Part shown: piece by piece, positions 24,851-35,621 of the stretch | Layout: every line of letters begins with the position of its first letter | Position numbering within the stretch: the stretch's first letter is position 1 | From: Brevipalpus yothersi | Taxonomy: Eukaryota > Arthropoda > Arachnida > Trombidiformes > Tenuipalpidae | Direction of reading: 5' to 3' | Assembly (NCBI GenBank): GCA_003956705.1 | Contig: QZCP01000311.1 | Span: forward strand, 4,862-54,029 | DNA: 49,168 nt | The notes under the pieces: model-generated | Seen by the model: only the letters and a program-made list of their open reading frames with translations | What the model was told of the DNA's origin: nothing | Database searches by the model: none | Made by a program: the position numbers and the translations under genes

Positions 24851-25845
24851 ATGGCTGAATATCTTGCCTCAATATTTGGTACCGAAAAGGACAAGTGAGT
24901 AGATGATGATTGTGTTGATGGTTTTTGGATGGTTTTTCTTTCTTGGAAGAAAGTACAATTGATAAAGTGTTCTAATTGTGACTGTATTTGTTGATTTTAG
25001 AGTCAATTGTAGCTTCTATTTCAAAATTGGTGCTTGTCGACATGGTGAAAGGTGCTCTCGTATTCACAATAAGCCGACATTCAGTCAAACTATACTTCTC
25101 TCCAATCTCTATCAGAATCCACAAAATAACGCTCAATCGGCGGAAGGTGCTCTGATTCCAGGTAATTGGAAACCATAATCTAATAATCCTCATATGTATT
25201 CCGATTTCAATTGATATTAATGACTAAATTCTTTCTTTTCTGTCTCCTTCCTCTCAATATCAGGTAAAACTATGTCAGATGAAGAAGCTCAAAAACATTT
25301 CGATGATTTTTTCGAAGATGTTTTCGTTGAATTGGAAGATAAGTATGGCGAAATTGAAGAAATGAATGTTTGTGACAATCTTGGTGATCATCTTGTGGGC
25401 AATGTGTACGTAAAGGTTTGTATGGCTTCTGGATTAATCCCTGTCCAATCCTGAATCAATCAATTTTGTCATTTAGTTCAGGCGCGAAGCGGATGCTGAT
25501 CGAGCGGTTCGAGATTTAAATAATCGATGGTTTGCTGGCAGACCGATCTATGCTGAATTGTCGCCAGTAACTGATTTTCGAGAAGCTTGTTGTCGTCAAT
25601 ATGAGATGGGAGAATGTGAGTAGAACATCTTTGTAAATGAATATTGCTCACATTCTCGAAACTTATTCTAAATCCTAGATTATGTACTCAAAATTTTTTC
25701 AGGTACACGTAGTGGATTTTGTAATTTCATGCACTTGAGACCCATCTCTCGAAGTTTGCGTCGAGAACTTTACGGACGCAAGCGACATCGATCAAGAAGT
25801 TCTAGTCGAGATAAAAGACGAAAAAGTGACAGATTTTCTAGATAA
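24851..25845 (+). CDS. U2AF1: Splicing factor U2AF small subunit (U2AF35/U2AF38)
   Basis: The U2AF small subunit contacts the AG at the 3' splice site during early spliceosome assembly. Five exons, 24851-24894, 25001-25161, 25264-25415, 25477-25615 and 25703-25845, with every junction in frame, give 212 aa; human U2AF1 has 240. The N-terminus MAEYLASIFGTEKDK matches the family exactly. Two CCCH zinc fingers (C-X8-C-X5-C-X3-H from about residue 18, and C-X7-C-X5-C-X3-H near residue 150) flank the UHM/RRM that binds the large subunit; EEMNVCDNLGDHLVGNVYVK is intact. The last 35 or so residues are a short Arg/Ser tail, and the glycine-rich RS extension of vertebrates is missing. AATAAA signals lie at 26018-26023 and 26031-26036. 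Confidence 0.97.
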
Positions 25846-26039
25846 ATTTTTAAAAAAGAGAAATGTTTTTACTCTTCAAATCGATAGATTCGTTTGTTCA
25901 TCTGATCTATCCAGAACGATGATGATCACTGAATATTTTGTAGCTTTTCCAATCGTGATGAGCATTCATATCATGAATGAGCATAAAAAAAAATCATTCC
26001 AAAAAATTTAAAATGTGAATAAAAATTCCCAATAAAATA

Positions 26040-26548
26040 TCTTTACGGCATTAGCGAATGACGGTTATCTGTTTCCGATTGTGAGTAGAACGGATCCTGG
26101 CATCATTAACTTGGAGAATACGAGAGGCTATGCAGATGAGTGCTTCAAAATTTGAAAAAATGATAATTAAGGATCATCTTCCGGTAAACTTCCAAGCGTG
26201 CTTCTCTTTGTGAATGAGAACCTTTTTTCCAGTGGTTCAGCTTATTTAAGGTTTCTCAAGGAATGGCTCTGTTTACATTGATTGTGCTCCTTCCGATCAA
26301 GCTCGATTATTTGACTCTCTTTTTAATCTTTTGTTTTCTAAACAATTATCCATTCAAATCGATCAGATCAACGATGAAAGTTCTATCATGAAACTGATCA
26401 GAACATTCGAAAGCTTGGGACGCCACCTGTTTGAGCAGTGATTTGCTGTTGAGCATGTACAGATTTGGAATCTGCTCTATTCTCTGGATTGGAAGAATTC
26501 TGGCAGCATTCCTTCATATTCTGGACCATTTGAGGGGTCTATTCTTCG
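26040..26548 (+). pseudogene. Second coding-like, frame-broken stretch
   Basis: Past the U2AF1 polyadenylation signals, protein-like segments again appear in changing frames: one with FTALANDGYLFPIVSRTD at about 26043-26150, one with SSGKLPSVLLFVNENLF at about 26175-26275, and a long one with YIDCAPSDQARLFDSLF from about 26263 to 26443, which resumes after a stop to about 26570. No valid gene model was found and the family is not recognised. It could be the other half of the remnant left of U2AF1, or unrelated. Confidence 0.25.
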
Positions 26549-26570
26549 AAGTTTCATTTCAAAATGAGTA

Positions 26571-27677
26571 GCAAATGTATGCATAGACTAGCCAGGCGAG
26601 TTTGAATTATTCTTTTGCTCTCTTGTGACTTGTCAACAAGATTCACATGACAGGATACGAGAGCAATCAAATCGAGGGATAGAGGAGATAGAGAGAGAGA
26701 GAAAAAAAAGAGAGAAAGGAATTCGAATCAGAATCATTGATAGAAAAGCAGAGCAAAATCTCTAGATGCCTGAGCATTCATGAATGAGTATATGTTGCGG
26801 AACTCCAAGGCGAATCGATCTTATTACTCGGTAAATTCGGAGTAGAACCTTGGCGACAGAGCAGCCTCTCTGGTTGTTGACACCAATAAATTTCGACCAT
26901 CCAGATAAACCGCAAGCAAGTGAAATCTTTTCTCTCATCTCCAGCCGATTGTGACAAAGAGAAAGCTTCAGATTCACAGAATATTCGATTTTTGGTGTAT
27001 AATCGCTATTCCTGCTCGATTCTTCCATCCATTATCATTCCCTGAATATCTCACATATTGAATTTTCCATCTGAGTTTGGTGCTTCTTCATGGTGTTTTA
27101 TGAAGTGATATTAGGTCCTTGGAATCCAAAATATATCACAGAAGTGTGAAGCTCTGTGTGTGTGTGTGTGATTCGAAGGAAGTGATTTCTCTTGTATTCC
27201 CTATCTTTTTGTGATTTATTAAGAGAAAGTATTAGTTTAAGTATATCTTCGGATGACTTTAAGGTTTCTTCGATAGTATTGTTTCACATTCTGATTGCTC
27301 ATTTCATTTAATCATCCCAAATTCTTATTCATTTGGCAAAGTTGAAATGATTAAAATGTTCCTATGAAAGGCTTAATCGGAATCGAGAAATCAGTGTCAT
27401 CTTGTTGTTGTGTAGGTGTTGTTGTTAATTTTGATTTACAATGCAATCAGTATCTTCCATCGAAGAATGCTCAATGGTTTATTTCATCAGACGCTAAGAA
27501 TCAATCTTGGTTCTTCGCTAATGAATCTTCTATGATTTATTTCCAGTGTTTGGAAGGTGAGAATACTTCATTTTGATCCAGGAATTCGAAATTTTTTTCC
27601 CAATCAATTCTAGTTCAGTGCAAATAGAGAGAAACCTGATTTATTCGAGTCTTACACAATAAAACTGCTTCTTGCAG
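26571..27677. other. Gene-free stretch upstream of the Tyr/His-rich frame
   Basis: Contains a GA-rich patch at 26684-26716 and a short GT run near 27156-27170. A donor-like AAG|GTGAGA lies at 27556/27557 and an acceptor-like TTGCAG just before 27678. These could border an untranslated first exon of the next gene, but the frame left of the donor does not join in phase. Confidence 0.35.
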
Positions 27678-28970
27678 ATGACCAATGCTGCTCTTGAAAT
27701 AAAATATCGAAGATTCCTACCAAACGAACCACTGAATAAGCATCCAACTTCGCCTACTATTCCTGTGGCCAAATTACGACTATACACTGGTCGAAATCGT
27801 GATTTACGCCATACATCAAAGCGATCACAGTCCACATCACCAATTTTATTGCCAAAAATTTTTGACCGAATGGCCCTTTCGTGTCCTGGTACACCTATAC
27901 GTTCAAACGGTTACTCTTCTCCTGGCATTGATCGACCAACCAGTCTGTATCCTAATCGAAGTGGAGTACCCAAAATGTCCACCACATCCAATCTGATGGC
28001 TCTTTCACCACCTTCACTACCATCTTTGCCCACATATTTTGCATCCTCATCATCTACCGGCCATCGTCATCGACATCATTCAACCGGCCATTACGATAGA
28101 TACGGGAATCAGTACAATATTCCATCTTCCAGCTACAATCGATACAATCCAACGACTAATCAGTACACCAATTATTCCCACCAGCAATCATCTTACTATG
28201 ATCGCCACCAGAATCCATTCTATTCTACTCATCATGCATCAGATTATCCGGTGACACACCATTCGTCGCATCACTCGGATCATGGACGTTATCCGTTATC
28301 ATATTCCGCTGAGCCAAGCTATTCTCGAAATGCTGCTACCAGCTCATCTTCTGGCTATCGATCGATGAGTGATTATGCAGCACGTGATCCATATTCTGGA
28401 CGTCTTCGTTCAGGACGCCATCCAGAAACTCTTCGAGATGCGATCAAAAGTGAGCTGAGACATTTTGCTGATGATCGTAAATTGAGTCGATACGGTGCAA
28501 ATGATCCACTAACTTCTGATCCACTATTCTCATCGTTACCATTAACATCGACATCGTATTTGGGTTCCAATCCATACAGTGGATCAGCAGCAGCGGCAGC
28601 AAGTTCATTTCGACATCATTATCCACATCAACGATACTATCATCCATCTCCGTCTATGTATCGACATCCCCACCAGTGGGAAGGCCATTATTATCATCAC
28701 AAATCGGAAAGCGATCTGAATGCTCTACTTGATTTGCATAGTGATCCACCTGATCCATGGATGGAAAAAAGTCCACCACCGGGAGCACCAATAGTCCAGG
28801 GATTACCCCAAATGTATCAGAATCGCTATTCATCATATCCTTCTATTCCATCTAATATCGACAGTCTTTCCTATCATGCAAATTATGACTCATATCCAAA
28901 GCCTTCATCGCCTTACAGGTACGCTCAATCGTCCAATTATCTTGGACGCTATAACAAGTACCGCTACTGA
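27678..28970 (+). CDS. Tyr/His/Ser/Pro-rich protein of unknown function
   Basis: A single uninterrupted frame of 430 aa from the ATG at 27678, which sits directly after an acceptor-like CTTCTTGCAG, so the true start may be in an upstream exon. The N-terminal 100 residues are basic (Lys/Arg, Thr, Pro) and contain repeated Ser-Pro sites (SQSTSPILLP, PGTPIRSNGYSSPG). From residue 130 on, Tyr, His, Ser and Pro dominate, with short alanine (about 28587-28605) and proline runs. A less repetitive patch, LRDAIKSELRHFADDRKLS, lies near residue 255. No signal peptide, membrane helix or folded domain is visible; it looks intrinsically disordered. The uninterrupted length and strong amino-acid bias argue for a real gene, but I do not recognise it. 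Confidence 0.65.
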   Translation: MTNAALEIKYRRFLPNEPLNKHPTSPTIPVAKLRLYTGRNRDLRHTSKRSQSTSPILLPKIFDRMALSCPGTPIRSNGYSSPGIDRPTSLYPNRSGVPKMSTTSNLMALSPPSLPSLPTYFASSSSTGHRHRHHSTGHYDRYGNQYNIPSSSYNRYNPTTNQYTNYSHQQSSYYDRHQNPFYSTHHASDYPVTHHSSHHSDHGRYPLSYSAEPSYSRNAATSSSSGYRSMSDYAARDPYSGRLRSGRHPETLRDAIKSELRHFADDRKLSRYGANDPLTSDPLFSSLPLTSTSYLGSNPYSGSAAAAASSFRHHYPHQRYYHPSPSMYRHPHQWEGHYYHHKSESDLNALLDLHSDPPDPWMEKSPPPGAPIVQGLPQMYQNRYSSYPSIPSNIDSLSYHANYDSYPKPSSPYRYAQSSNYLGRYNKYRY

Positions 28971-30657
28971 CCCATACTTCAAAATTAGAGAGTTGTGTTC
29001 TTTTATCACTCCTCTGTTTAAAAATTTTGACTCATACACTTAAAATTATATATGGGCATCCTTCAAATGGCTTGGTCAGTGGTCACAGCATGTTAGTGCT
29101 ATGTTGTTACTGCCATCATCATACTTTTCTCCTTCTTCTTCTTCTTCTTATTACTATTATTGTTAATCACTTGGATTATTGCTACCACAAGAGTTCATCA
29201 ACCCAATCAATTGGTTTCTAACTAACTAGGTTCGTGTGTGTGTGATTGCTTAGCGAAGGCAAGTGCTGGTGTGTGAACAAAAATTTTTCGGACAAAAGTG
29301 ATTATTTTCTCCACTAGATTATTCTTCTTCATTCCATTCCCTGGGCATCAATAGGAAGTGTAATATGTTTGGTTATGGAGAGCAAAAGTTACAAACTAAA
29401 GTGGAAAAAGTAATCGGTGAATGTGTAAGTTTAAATATCTGGTCCAATGTCCCATCGAACTTTGGAAACAAAGATACATGTGGTATATTTACACCACTAC
29501 TGATCACCGAATGTTAGAGATCAGGATCAATTAAGATTGATTCTCCTCCCACTTTTTAATTTCCATCATCTTTAATCACCTTTTTAAGAAATTTACTCTC
29601 CCAATATGATACACGGACTGACACAAATTGCTGAATTGTCAGTTGCCACAGTAAGGCAGTTTAGTGATGAGCATCCAATTTGAAATCGAGTCCATAGATT
29701 TTTCTCAGAATAAATCTGTAATAATCTTTCTAGGAAGCATTTTAGGCTCGATTATTTGAGTTTCATGCAACTCCCTCCATCTGACTAATCAGAAATTCTG
29801 AAGAACAATTATCGCATGAGAAAACCAATCAGCTTCCGGATGTGAAACGAATCACGATCAAACTCACAGGTCTGATTGTTTAATTGAAACAAATTATTGC
29901 CCATGTAAATGCAAAATTGGTGGGACCTCTGAGAGTATTGATGTATAGAAATGGAAATAATTGAATTAGTCAATCGTTTCAATTTTAATTTGGAACAGCA
30001 ACATGTTATGTTTGTTAAAATTTTCGCAAGAATAATGAAGTAATCATCTCTTAAAAATTAGAAAATAATCAAAGGATGGTAAAAAGAAATTTCAATTGAG
30101 TATTGATTGTTCATCGGTGCTGAATGCATTCAATAAGACCGAACCGAATCGTTAAATAGAGATAAAAAGAATTATTTTTCCTGTTTGTTTCTTTTTTCTC
30201 GTTTAGAGAAGAAATAAAATCAACTCGCCTTAGAGAGCATCCTTCAAATATCGATGTTAATAAACGACAATTGCAATGGAAACTAGGTTATTTTCATTGT
30301 TATTCACTTAGAGTGTGACATGTATTGAATGAATAAATAATTATCATTAATAACACGTAATAAATGAGTATTCAAATCACTTTTCTTTCTTCTCAACATT
30401 CAAGGACAAAAATTCCAATAATGTGAAAAAATTTGAAGATTAGAGACGAATCCAGCTTCGAGTTTCTTGTGACTTAGTGTAAGGGTTGCCTTAAGACTCA
30501 TAGTTTCAGATAACAAGAAAAAAGAAGATTGAAAGTACGAATAGAGAAAACATAAAAGATTGGTCACTCATGAATCGATCAAGAGAAGAAAAAAATGATC
30601 CAGAAATTTTAAAGAGCTTCTCTATAGATCTTGTTAGTCAAAGAATACATGATTGGC
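28971..30657. other. Intergenic region, two 3' ends
   Basis: The plus-strand gene and SETD3 both end into this 1.7-kb gap. AT-rich, with a TTC run near 29130-29150 and GT runs near 29235. No exon, structured RNA or repeat copy could be supported. Confidence 0.5.
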
Positions 30658-32093
30658 TCAATTAGCATAACTTTCAAGGATTTTTCTTTCCTGTTGAATG
30701 AAGAACTTTATTCTTTTTCCGATTGTTGATAAACCATCATCCGACATCTCTTGAGCATAGCCTTTTAGTAAAATTTGAGATCTAGTCTTGAGGAAATTTT
30801 TCACATTATCATTAATCCGTTCAAAATCAGAGTGATTTAATTTGTTGTTGAGAATCGATTCAATGCAACTTTCTACTTCCTCTTTGGACATGGTGAAAAC
30901 TCTGAGGAACTTGACAAGATTGATATCGCAGTCTTCTTTCTGGCTAAATAGAGGAAAGTGACCAGAAACAGGGACACCAATTGCGTCAGCAATTTTGACT
31001 CTCGAAGAAAGTAGTGGATCACTTTTGGTGAAACCTAATCGAATATTGAGAGAATTATGAATGTTATCCGATGGAACGAATCCATTGTTTATCAAAAATT
31101 CGGAGTTTGTCCGTTCTCCATAGAAAATTTTGATTTCTTGGTCCTTATTGAAAGTTTTCATCGCATAAAAAAGAACCTCCTTCGTCTGTGGATCATAATC
31201 GGTGGAAAATTTACCATTCTCATGATTGCACATATCCCACATCGGTATTAAGGCAGTCTTTGGTTGTGTGGTGGTTGGTAGAACATTTTGTCTTGTCATA
31301 ACACTAGAAACAGCCCAGCGATACAATTTGAAGCAAAAATTTTTCTTCAAAGGCAATTTGTTGAACTCTGGTGAAGCTTTAGAGTGAAATTTTTTCCAAA
31401 AATATGCATATTGGCGAAAAATATTGCGACACAATTTAACAGCATCAAGTAAAGTGGGTGAACCTTTGAGCATTTGCATATCTGACATAGAATAATGGAG
31501 AGGAGTAGAGTAATCAGCTGGGAAGAAGTTGAAATAAGGTTTCCAAATAGAATCAGATTTACAATATTCAATCATCAGAAGAAAGGCCAGCATCAAATTA
31601 GGCATAGATTTCAACATCGGATCATTCTGTAGTTTCTCCAAAAATCCTGAATCTTGTATTGACTCAACACAGAATACTGCTTGGTCTGGTATACTCAGTA
31701 TCAAATCATTCTCTGGAATGATTTTGGTGGCAAATAAGCCATATTCATTTGAGATCTCATCAATCTTTCGAATTTCTATCGAATCAAGTTTGATTCCTCT
31801 TGCTTCACACCATTTCATGAAGATATCGAGATTATCTTCTCTTTTTGGTTCTTTGAACATTCCTGGAATCAATCAGAAAGTTAGCTGATACAAATTCGTA
31901 TAAACACCTCAAGAAATCACGTTAATTACTTACCTTTTTCTAATGATCCGATCTTGCTTACTAGAGAAGTCAATTCTTCAAACTCTTGGAGAGCTGCAGT
32001 TTGATTGCATTCAGTGTGACCAGAATAGAACAAACATCTTTCGAGTAGATGATCAACGAGAGAAGCTTTCAAATGATGAGATTTTTCACCCAT
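30658..32093 (-). CDS. SETD3: SETD3-type actin-histidine N-methyltransferase
   Basis: In animals SETD3 methylates His73 of actin. Two exons, 32093-31934 and 31862-30658 (phase 1, 71-nt intron), give 454 aa; the human enzyme has 594 and extends further at its C-terminus. The start MGEKSHHLK aligns with MGKKS of human SETD3. The split SET domain covers about residues 80-310: QYAYFWK, the substrate-pocket segment YRWAVSSVMTRQN, the pseudo-knot motif PMWDMCNHENG with the conserved Asn-His, and the catalytic-tyrosine segment IFYGERTNSEF. The Rubisco-LSMT-like substrate-binding domain follows to the end (FLRVFTM, then a helical region). The MTRQN signature and the pocket residues favour SETD3 over SETD4 and SETD6. 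Confidence 0.93.
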
Positions 32094-33003
32094 TATCAAC
32101 TGAACTTCTATTAAATAAAAGAACTTATCATAAAATATTATCAAAATATCACAATAAACTGAGTGAAAATAAATCAAAACAGAAGGAAAGCCGTGATTAT
32201 CGTCGAACTGGTTAAAATGTGAACACCGGCATGTGCACATACACACACATTCCATCACCGCCGCCTAGACTTTCTCAATGCGTTCACACACAGACTTACC
32301 ATAATGTCCATGCGACAACATGGTATCTTTTTTCAATAAAGCGCAGTAATCGTGGGATAAAGTTTACTCAAATTACTTCACCATTTTGGGCATAATTAGA
32401 GGATAATTAACAGTCGATACTGATTAGATTTGATGGGATCATCGTGGGGAAAATAATTGTGTATTTCTTACTTTCGATTGAGAAAATTATAACTTTCCTC
32501 AAATTTTTTATCATTTTTTCTCACCTGAACATCTTTTCGGCTAATCTATGAGCCTAACAGTCGATGAACATTAAGATTTAATGGTAAGAATATTGATCGT
32601 TGAACACACTCCCATTAATTTCATTACCTCAGCTATGTAAATGTATCAGTTCTCGTCTCATCGTATCATATTGAATGAACTATGGTTTGTGTTGAGAGTC
32701 TGATGCTTTTAACGATCAATTGAGTGTGGTAACATCACAATAATCAGAGTCTTTTTCAATGGAGCTCGATGGTCATATCATATCATATGATACAGATGTA
32801 GTAGAAAATACACAGATGAGAATTTCGATCATCTTTTTACCCAATTTTCCTTCTTTTCGTTGATTCTCTTGAAAATTCAATCTTTTCTCAAAGTAGAAGA
32901 ATAAATAGGTTCTCATTTTGAGTGGAAATTTTTTTAATTGACACCAAGAGAATTTCCAAATATTTGAACATAAAAACATTTATCAACGATGAATTAGATA
33001 TTT
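32094..33003. other. Intergenic region upstream of SETD3
   Basis: A minus-strand frame stays open upstream of the SETD3 ATG to about 32258, but it is low in complexity (Cys/Val from a CA repeat near 32232) and probably 5' UTR. The rest is AT-rich with no supported gene. Confidence 0.45.
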
Positions 33004-34867
33004 TTATGGTTCAGTGACACTCAATGATCGGCGAGGTAAGAGCGTAACCATGAGAGGATCTTTAGGTGCACTCACCATATCTAGATCATATTTTATCTGG
33101 TCCATTGGAGTTTTGGCGATTATTCGAAAATTTTTCACCACATTAGCAATGATGACTTTCATTTCCATCATTGCATAATTACGGCCAATACATTTTCTTG
33201 GACCAGCTGCAAATGGCATGAAAGCTTTCGAGGGTATCTTATCAATATTTTCGGGAGAAAATCGATCAGGATTAAATTCTTCTGGATTTGGATAAATATC
33301 AGGGTCCGAGTGTACTGAAAACATTGATGCTAAAACATCAGTTCCTTTTGGTATCCTAAATCCTTTGTAAAAGATATCTCTTCCCAATTCTCGAACTACA
33401 ATCGGTACCGTTGGTCTGATTCGAAGGCCTTCCTTGATTACTTGCTCTAGGTAAACGAAATTCTTCAGATAATCAGGATCCAAATTATCCTCATCGTCAT
33501 CTAATTTGAACGTTGAAACTTCTTGGTAAAGTTTTTCCTGAATAGCTGGATTCAGCCCTAAAATCATGGAACGAGAAAAAAAAGTTAGAGGATACTATCG
33601 AAAACAATTTAGCCATAGACAACCTAAATTATATAAAGTCCACTTGATTGTTGTTGATGATGTGTCAAATCCAGCAAATACAAGCAATTGAACTTCTTCA
33701 TAAAGACCTTTCTCATCAATACGATATGGGTTGTTATCTTTCAAGGACTCAAAATATTTATCCAGCATCAGATCGATGAAAACTTTTCGCTGATGTGAAT
33801 GTTGAGTTGGGATTAACATTTTGGTAGAATTTTGGGCCTTGATACTTCCTCGACTGCCACGTTTTTTCGAAAATGAATCAATTCGTGCTTGCATCTTTTG
33901 ATGAATCACCCTTACAGCAAATTCTCGGAACTTTTTGTTCGTTTTACTAACACCAGACCACAGTTCATAGATTTTTCGCAGAGGAGTAATCCATAGGATA
34001 GGATTCCGAATCCTGAAGACACAATATTGAGTAATTTTACGCGTGTTCGCCAAGTGTTCATCGATGTATGCAGCAAGATCTTCATCACTGAGGCCGATCG
34101 CTGTTTGTAGAATCACTTTCAGAGCAACTCGATCAATCTCATCATTAAGATTGATCTGAGTACCTGTCTTGTCCCTCAAATCTTCAATCAAAATATCAGT
34201 GTTACGCTTCATGATTGGTAAAAAGCTTGAGAGCATTCGAAGTCCAACGGTCGGTTCGATGAGCTTCCTACGATATCTCCACTTGCTACCATTCGATGTG
34301 AGTAAACCTTGTTCGAAGGATTCTTCCAAGAAAGTATAAGATACTCCCTTGTCTATGTTGTCTCTACATGCTAAAACATTCTGACAATATTCAGAAGAGA
34401 TTCATTAGGTACTTGATTCATTGGATGATGAAAAATTGGACAAATTTTTAAACTCACATGAACCAGCTCATAATCTGTGGCTATTACGATAGGGTAGGCG
34501 AAGATCCATTCAACGAAAAAGCTTTTCGGAAACTTTTCAGTGTAGAATTTCATGGCGTCCAAGAGAGGAGCTTTTTGAGAAGCATTAAGATTATCGATGA
34601 GAAGGGGAAAAGTTCAAAGTATTCAAAATCGATGTGTTCTCGGATTTAGTACATACTTCCTCTCGTAGATAAGAATGGAAAATCGGGACATAGTCTGAGA
34701 GTGTTGCCAAAGAAATAACTATCATGAATGTATGGAAACTTATAGTAAGTGAAGTAGAAAAACCGATGAATTAAATAGAATGCTGTGTACCCAAAGCGAA
34801 TCAACAGTGTCTGCCAGAGAGCGGCAAAAACTATTTTGAGAATATAAAAGAACATGGGAGAAGACAT
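33004..34867 (-). CDS. Cytochrome P450, CYP4 family
   Basis: An ER-anchored haem-thiolate monooxygenase; CYP4 enzymes typically omega-hydroxylate fatty acids and related lipids. Exons 34867-34657, 34570-34458, 34380-33624 and 33557-33004 give 544 aa. A hydrophobic N-terminal anchor spans about residues 5-35. Helix C WxxxR is KWRYRRK. The I-helix oxygen-binding motif is FAGFDTSS. The K-helix ExxR is EGLR, followed by a PERF-type FNPDRF. The haem loop FAAGPRKCIGR supplies the axial cysteine. The 66-nt intron 33623-33558 starts with the unusual donor GTTGTC, but the phase and the conserved YNLG-LNPAIQEKL junction require it. The closest vertebrate relative appears to be CYP4V2; substrate unknown. 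PEX6 lies 754 bp upstream. Confidence 0.94.
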
Positions 34868-35621
34868 AAGAACACTTTTGCCTTAGATCTTGGGAACATT
34901 GAATCCAAACCAATACGGTATTCAATGTGATCGAAGGCATCTTGTTTTTCTCGCTCAACAATATTGATTTATTAGCAAAATTGTCAAGTAAAAGAATTGA
35001 TGTAACAGCGTCGATTCGAAAATGATGAAGATCTGGGGCATGGCTTACATGTGTTCACCATGAAAGATGTTTCCATTATGTGAGCTAATTTCTGATTAAT
35101 TGTCTACAAGAGGAACTACTCGCTTGATCAATGGAAATGTTACTTTGTAGAGCTCGATGAATTACTGGCATAGAGGCTCTAATCGTTTGAAGAACCATGA
35201 TTAGCCCATTCACGGGAATACGGTTTTCACCAATCAACGCTTGAGAGAATGAGTGAGACACTCATCTGTAAGTGCCAGTCAATAGTTCCAATTAATAAGA
35301 GATTAATGGCTACTATCAACTGAAACTCACCTTAAAGTAACCAAAATCTGTTTTAATCATGCCATTCATTTTGCCTATCCTGACAATGATAATGACCTTG
35401 ATCCACGCCGATGACCATGAACAAATGGATGGGCAAACCGGTGAAATGTCAATGAACAACATGATCAACATGTAATAACGTGTGGATATTTCATTTTTCA
35501 TACCATATGATTTGGAATCATAATTTGTTTGAAGATTTTGGTAGTTGTGATGGTAATTTATTGATAAGTAGAGCTTCCAGTAGAGCTAGAGAATTTGACT
35601 AGCTGTCTGTGTTAGAGGAAT
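34868..35621. other. Intergenic region between CYP4 and PEX6, containing hairpin copy 1
   Basis: Apart from the hairpin at 35268-35330 I see only diverged repeat sequence on both sides of it (about 35125-35420), which resembles the copy on the other side of PEX6. A minus-strand frame of about 55 codons (35501 down to 35333) ends exactly at the GTGAGT edge of the hairpin and could be a small exon; support is weak. Confidence 0.4.
35268..35330. repeat. Imperfect hairpin, copy 1 of a pair on either side of PEX6
   Basis: Two 29-nt arms (35268-35296 and 35302-35330) are separated by a 5-nt AAGAG loop and are complementary at 21 of 29 positions, without bulges. The loop-closing segment is ATTAAT on both arms. 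Copy 2 at 38470-38532 is the same except for two bases, one in the left arm and one in the loop. On the minus strand the element begins GTGAGT and ends CTTACAG, so it also has the outline of a minimal intron. Confidence 0.8.

Noticed and set aside
28039..28254. Second open frame overlapping the Tyr/His-rich gene
   Set aside because: It is a shifted reading of the same repetitive coding sequence, with no splice support.
31926..32258. N-terminal extension of SETD3 beginning with a Cys-rich segment
   Set aside because: The extension comes from a CA repeat; the internal MGEKS start matches the SETD3 N-terminus.
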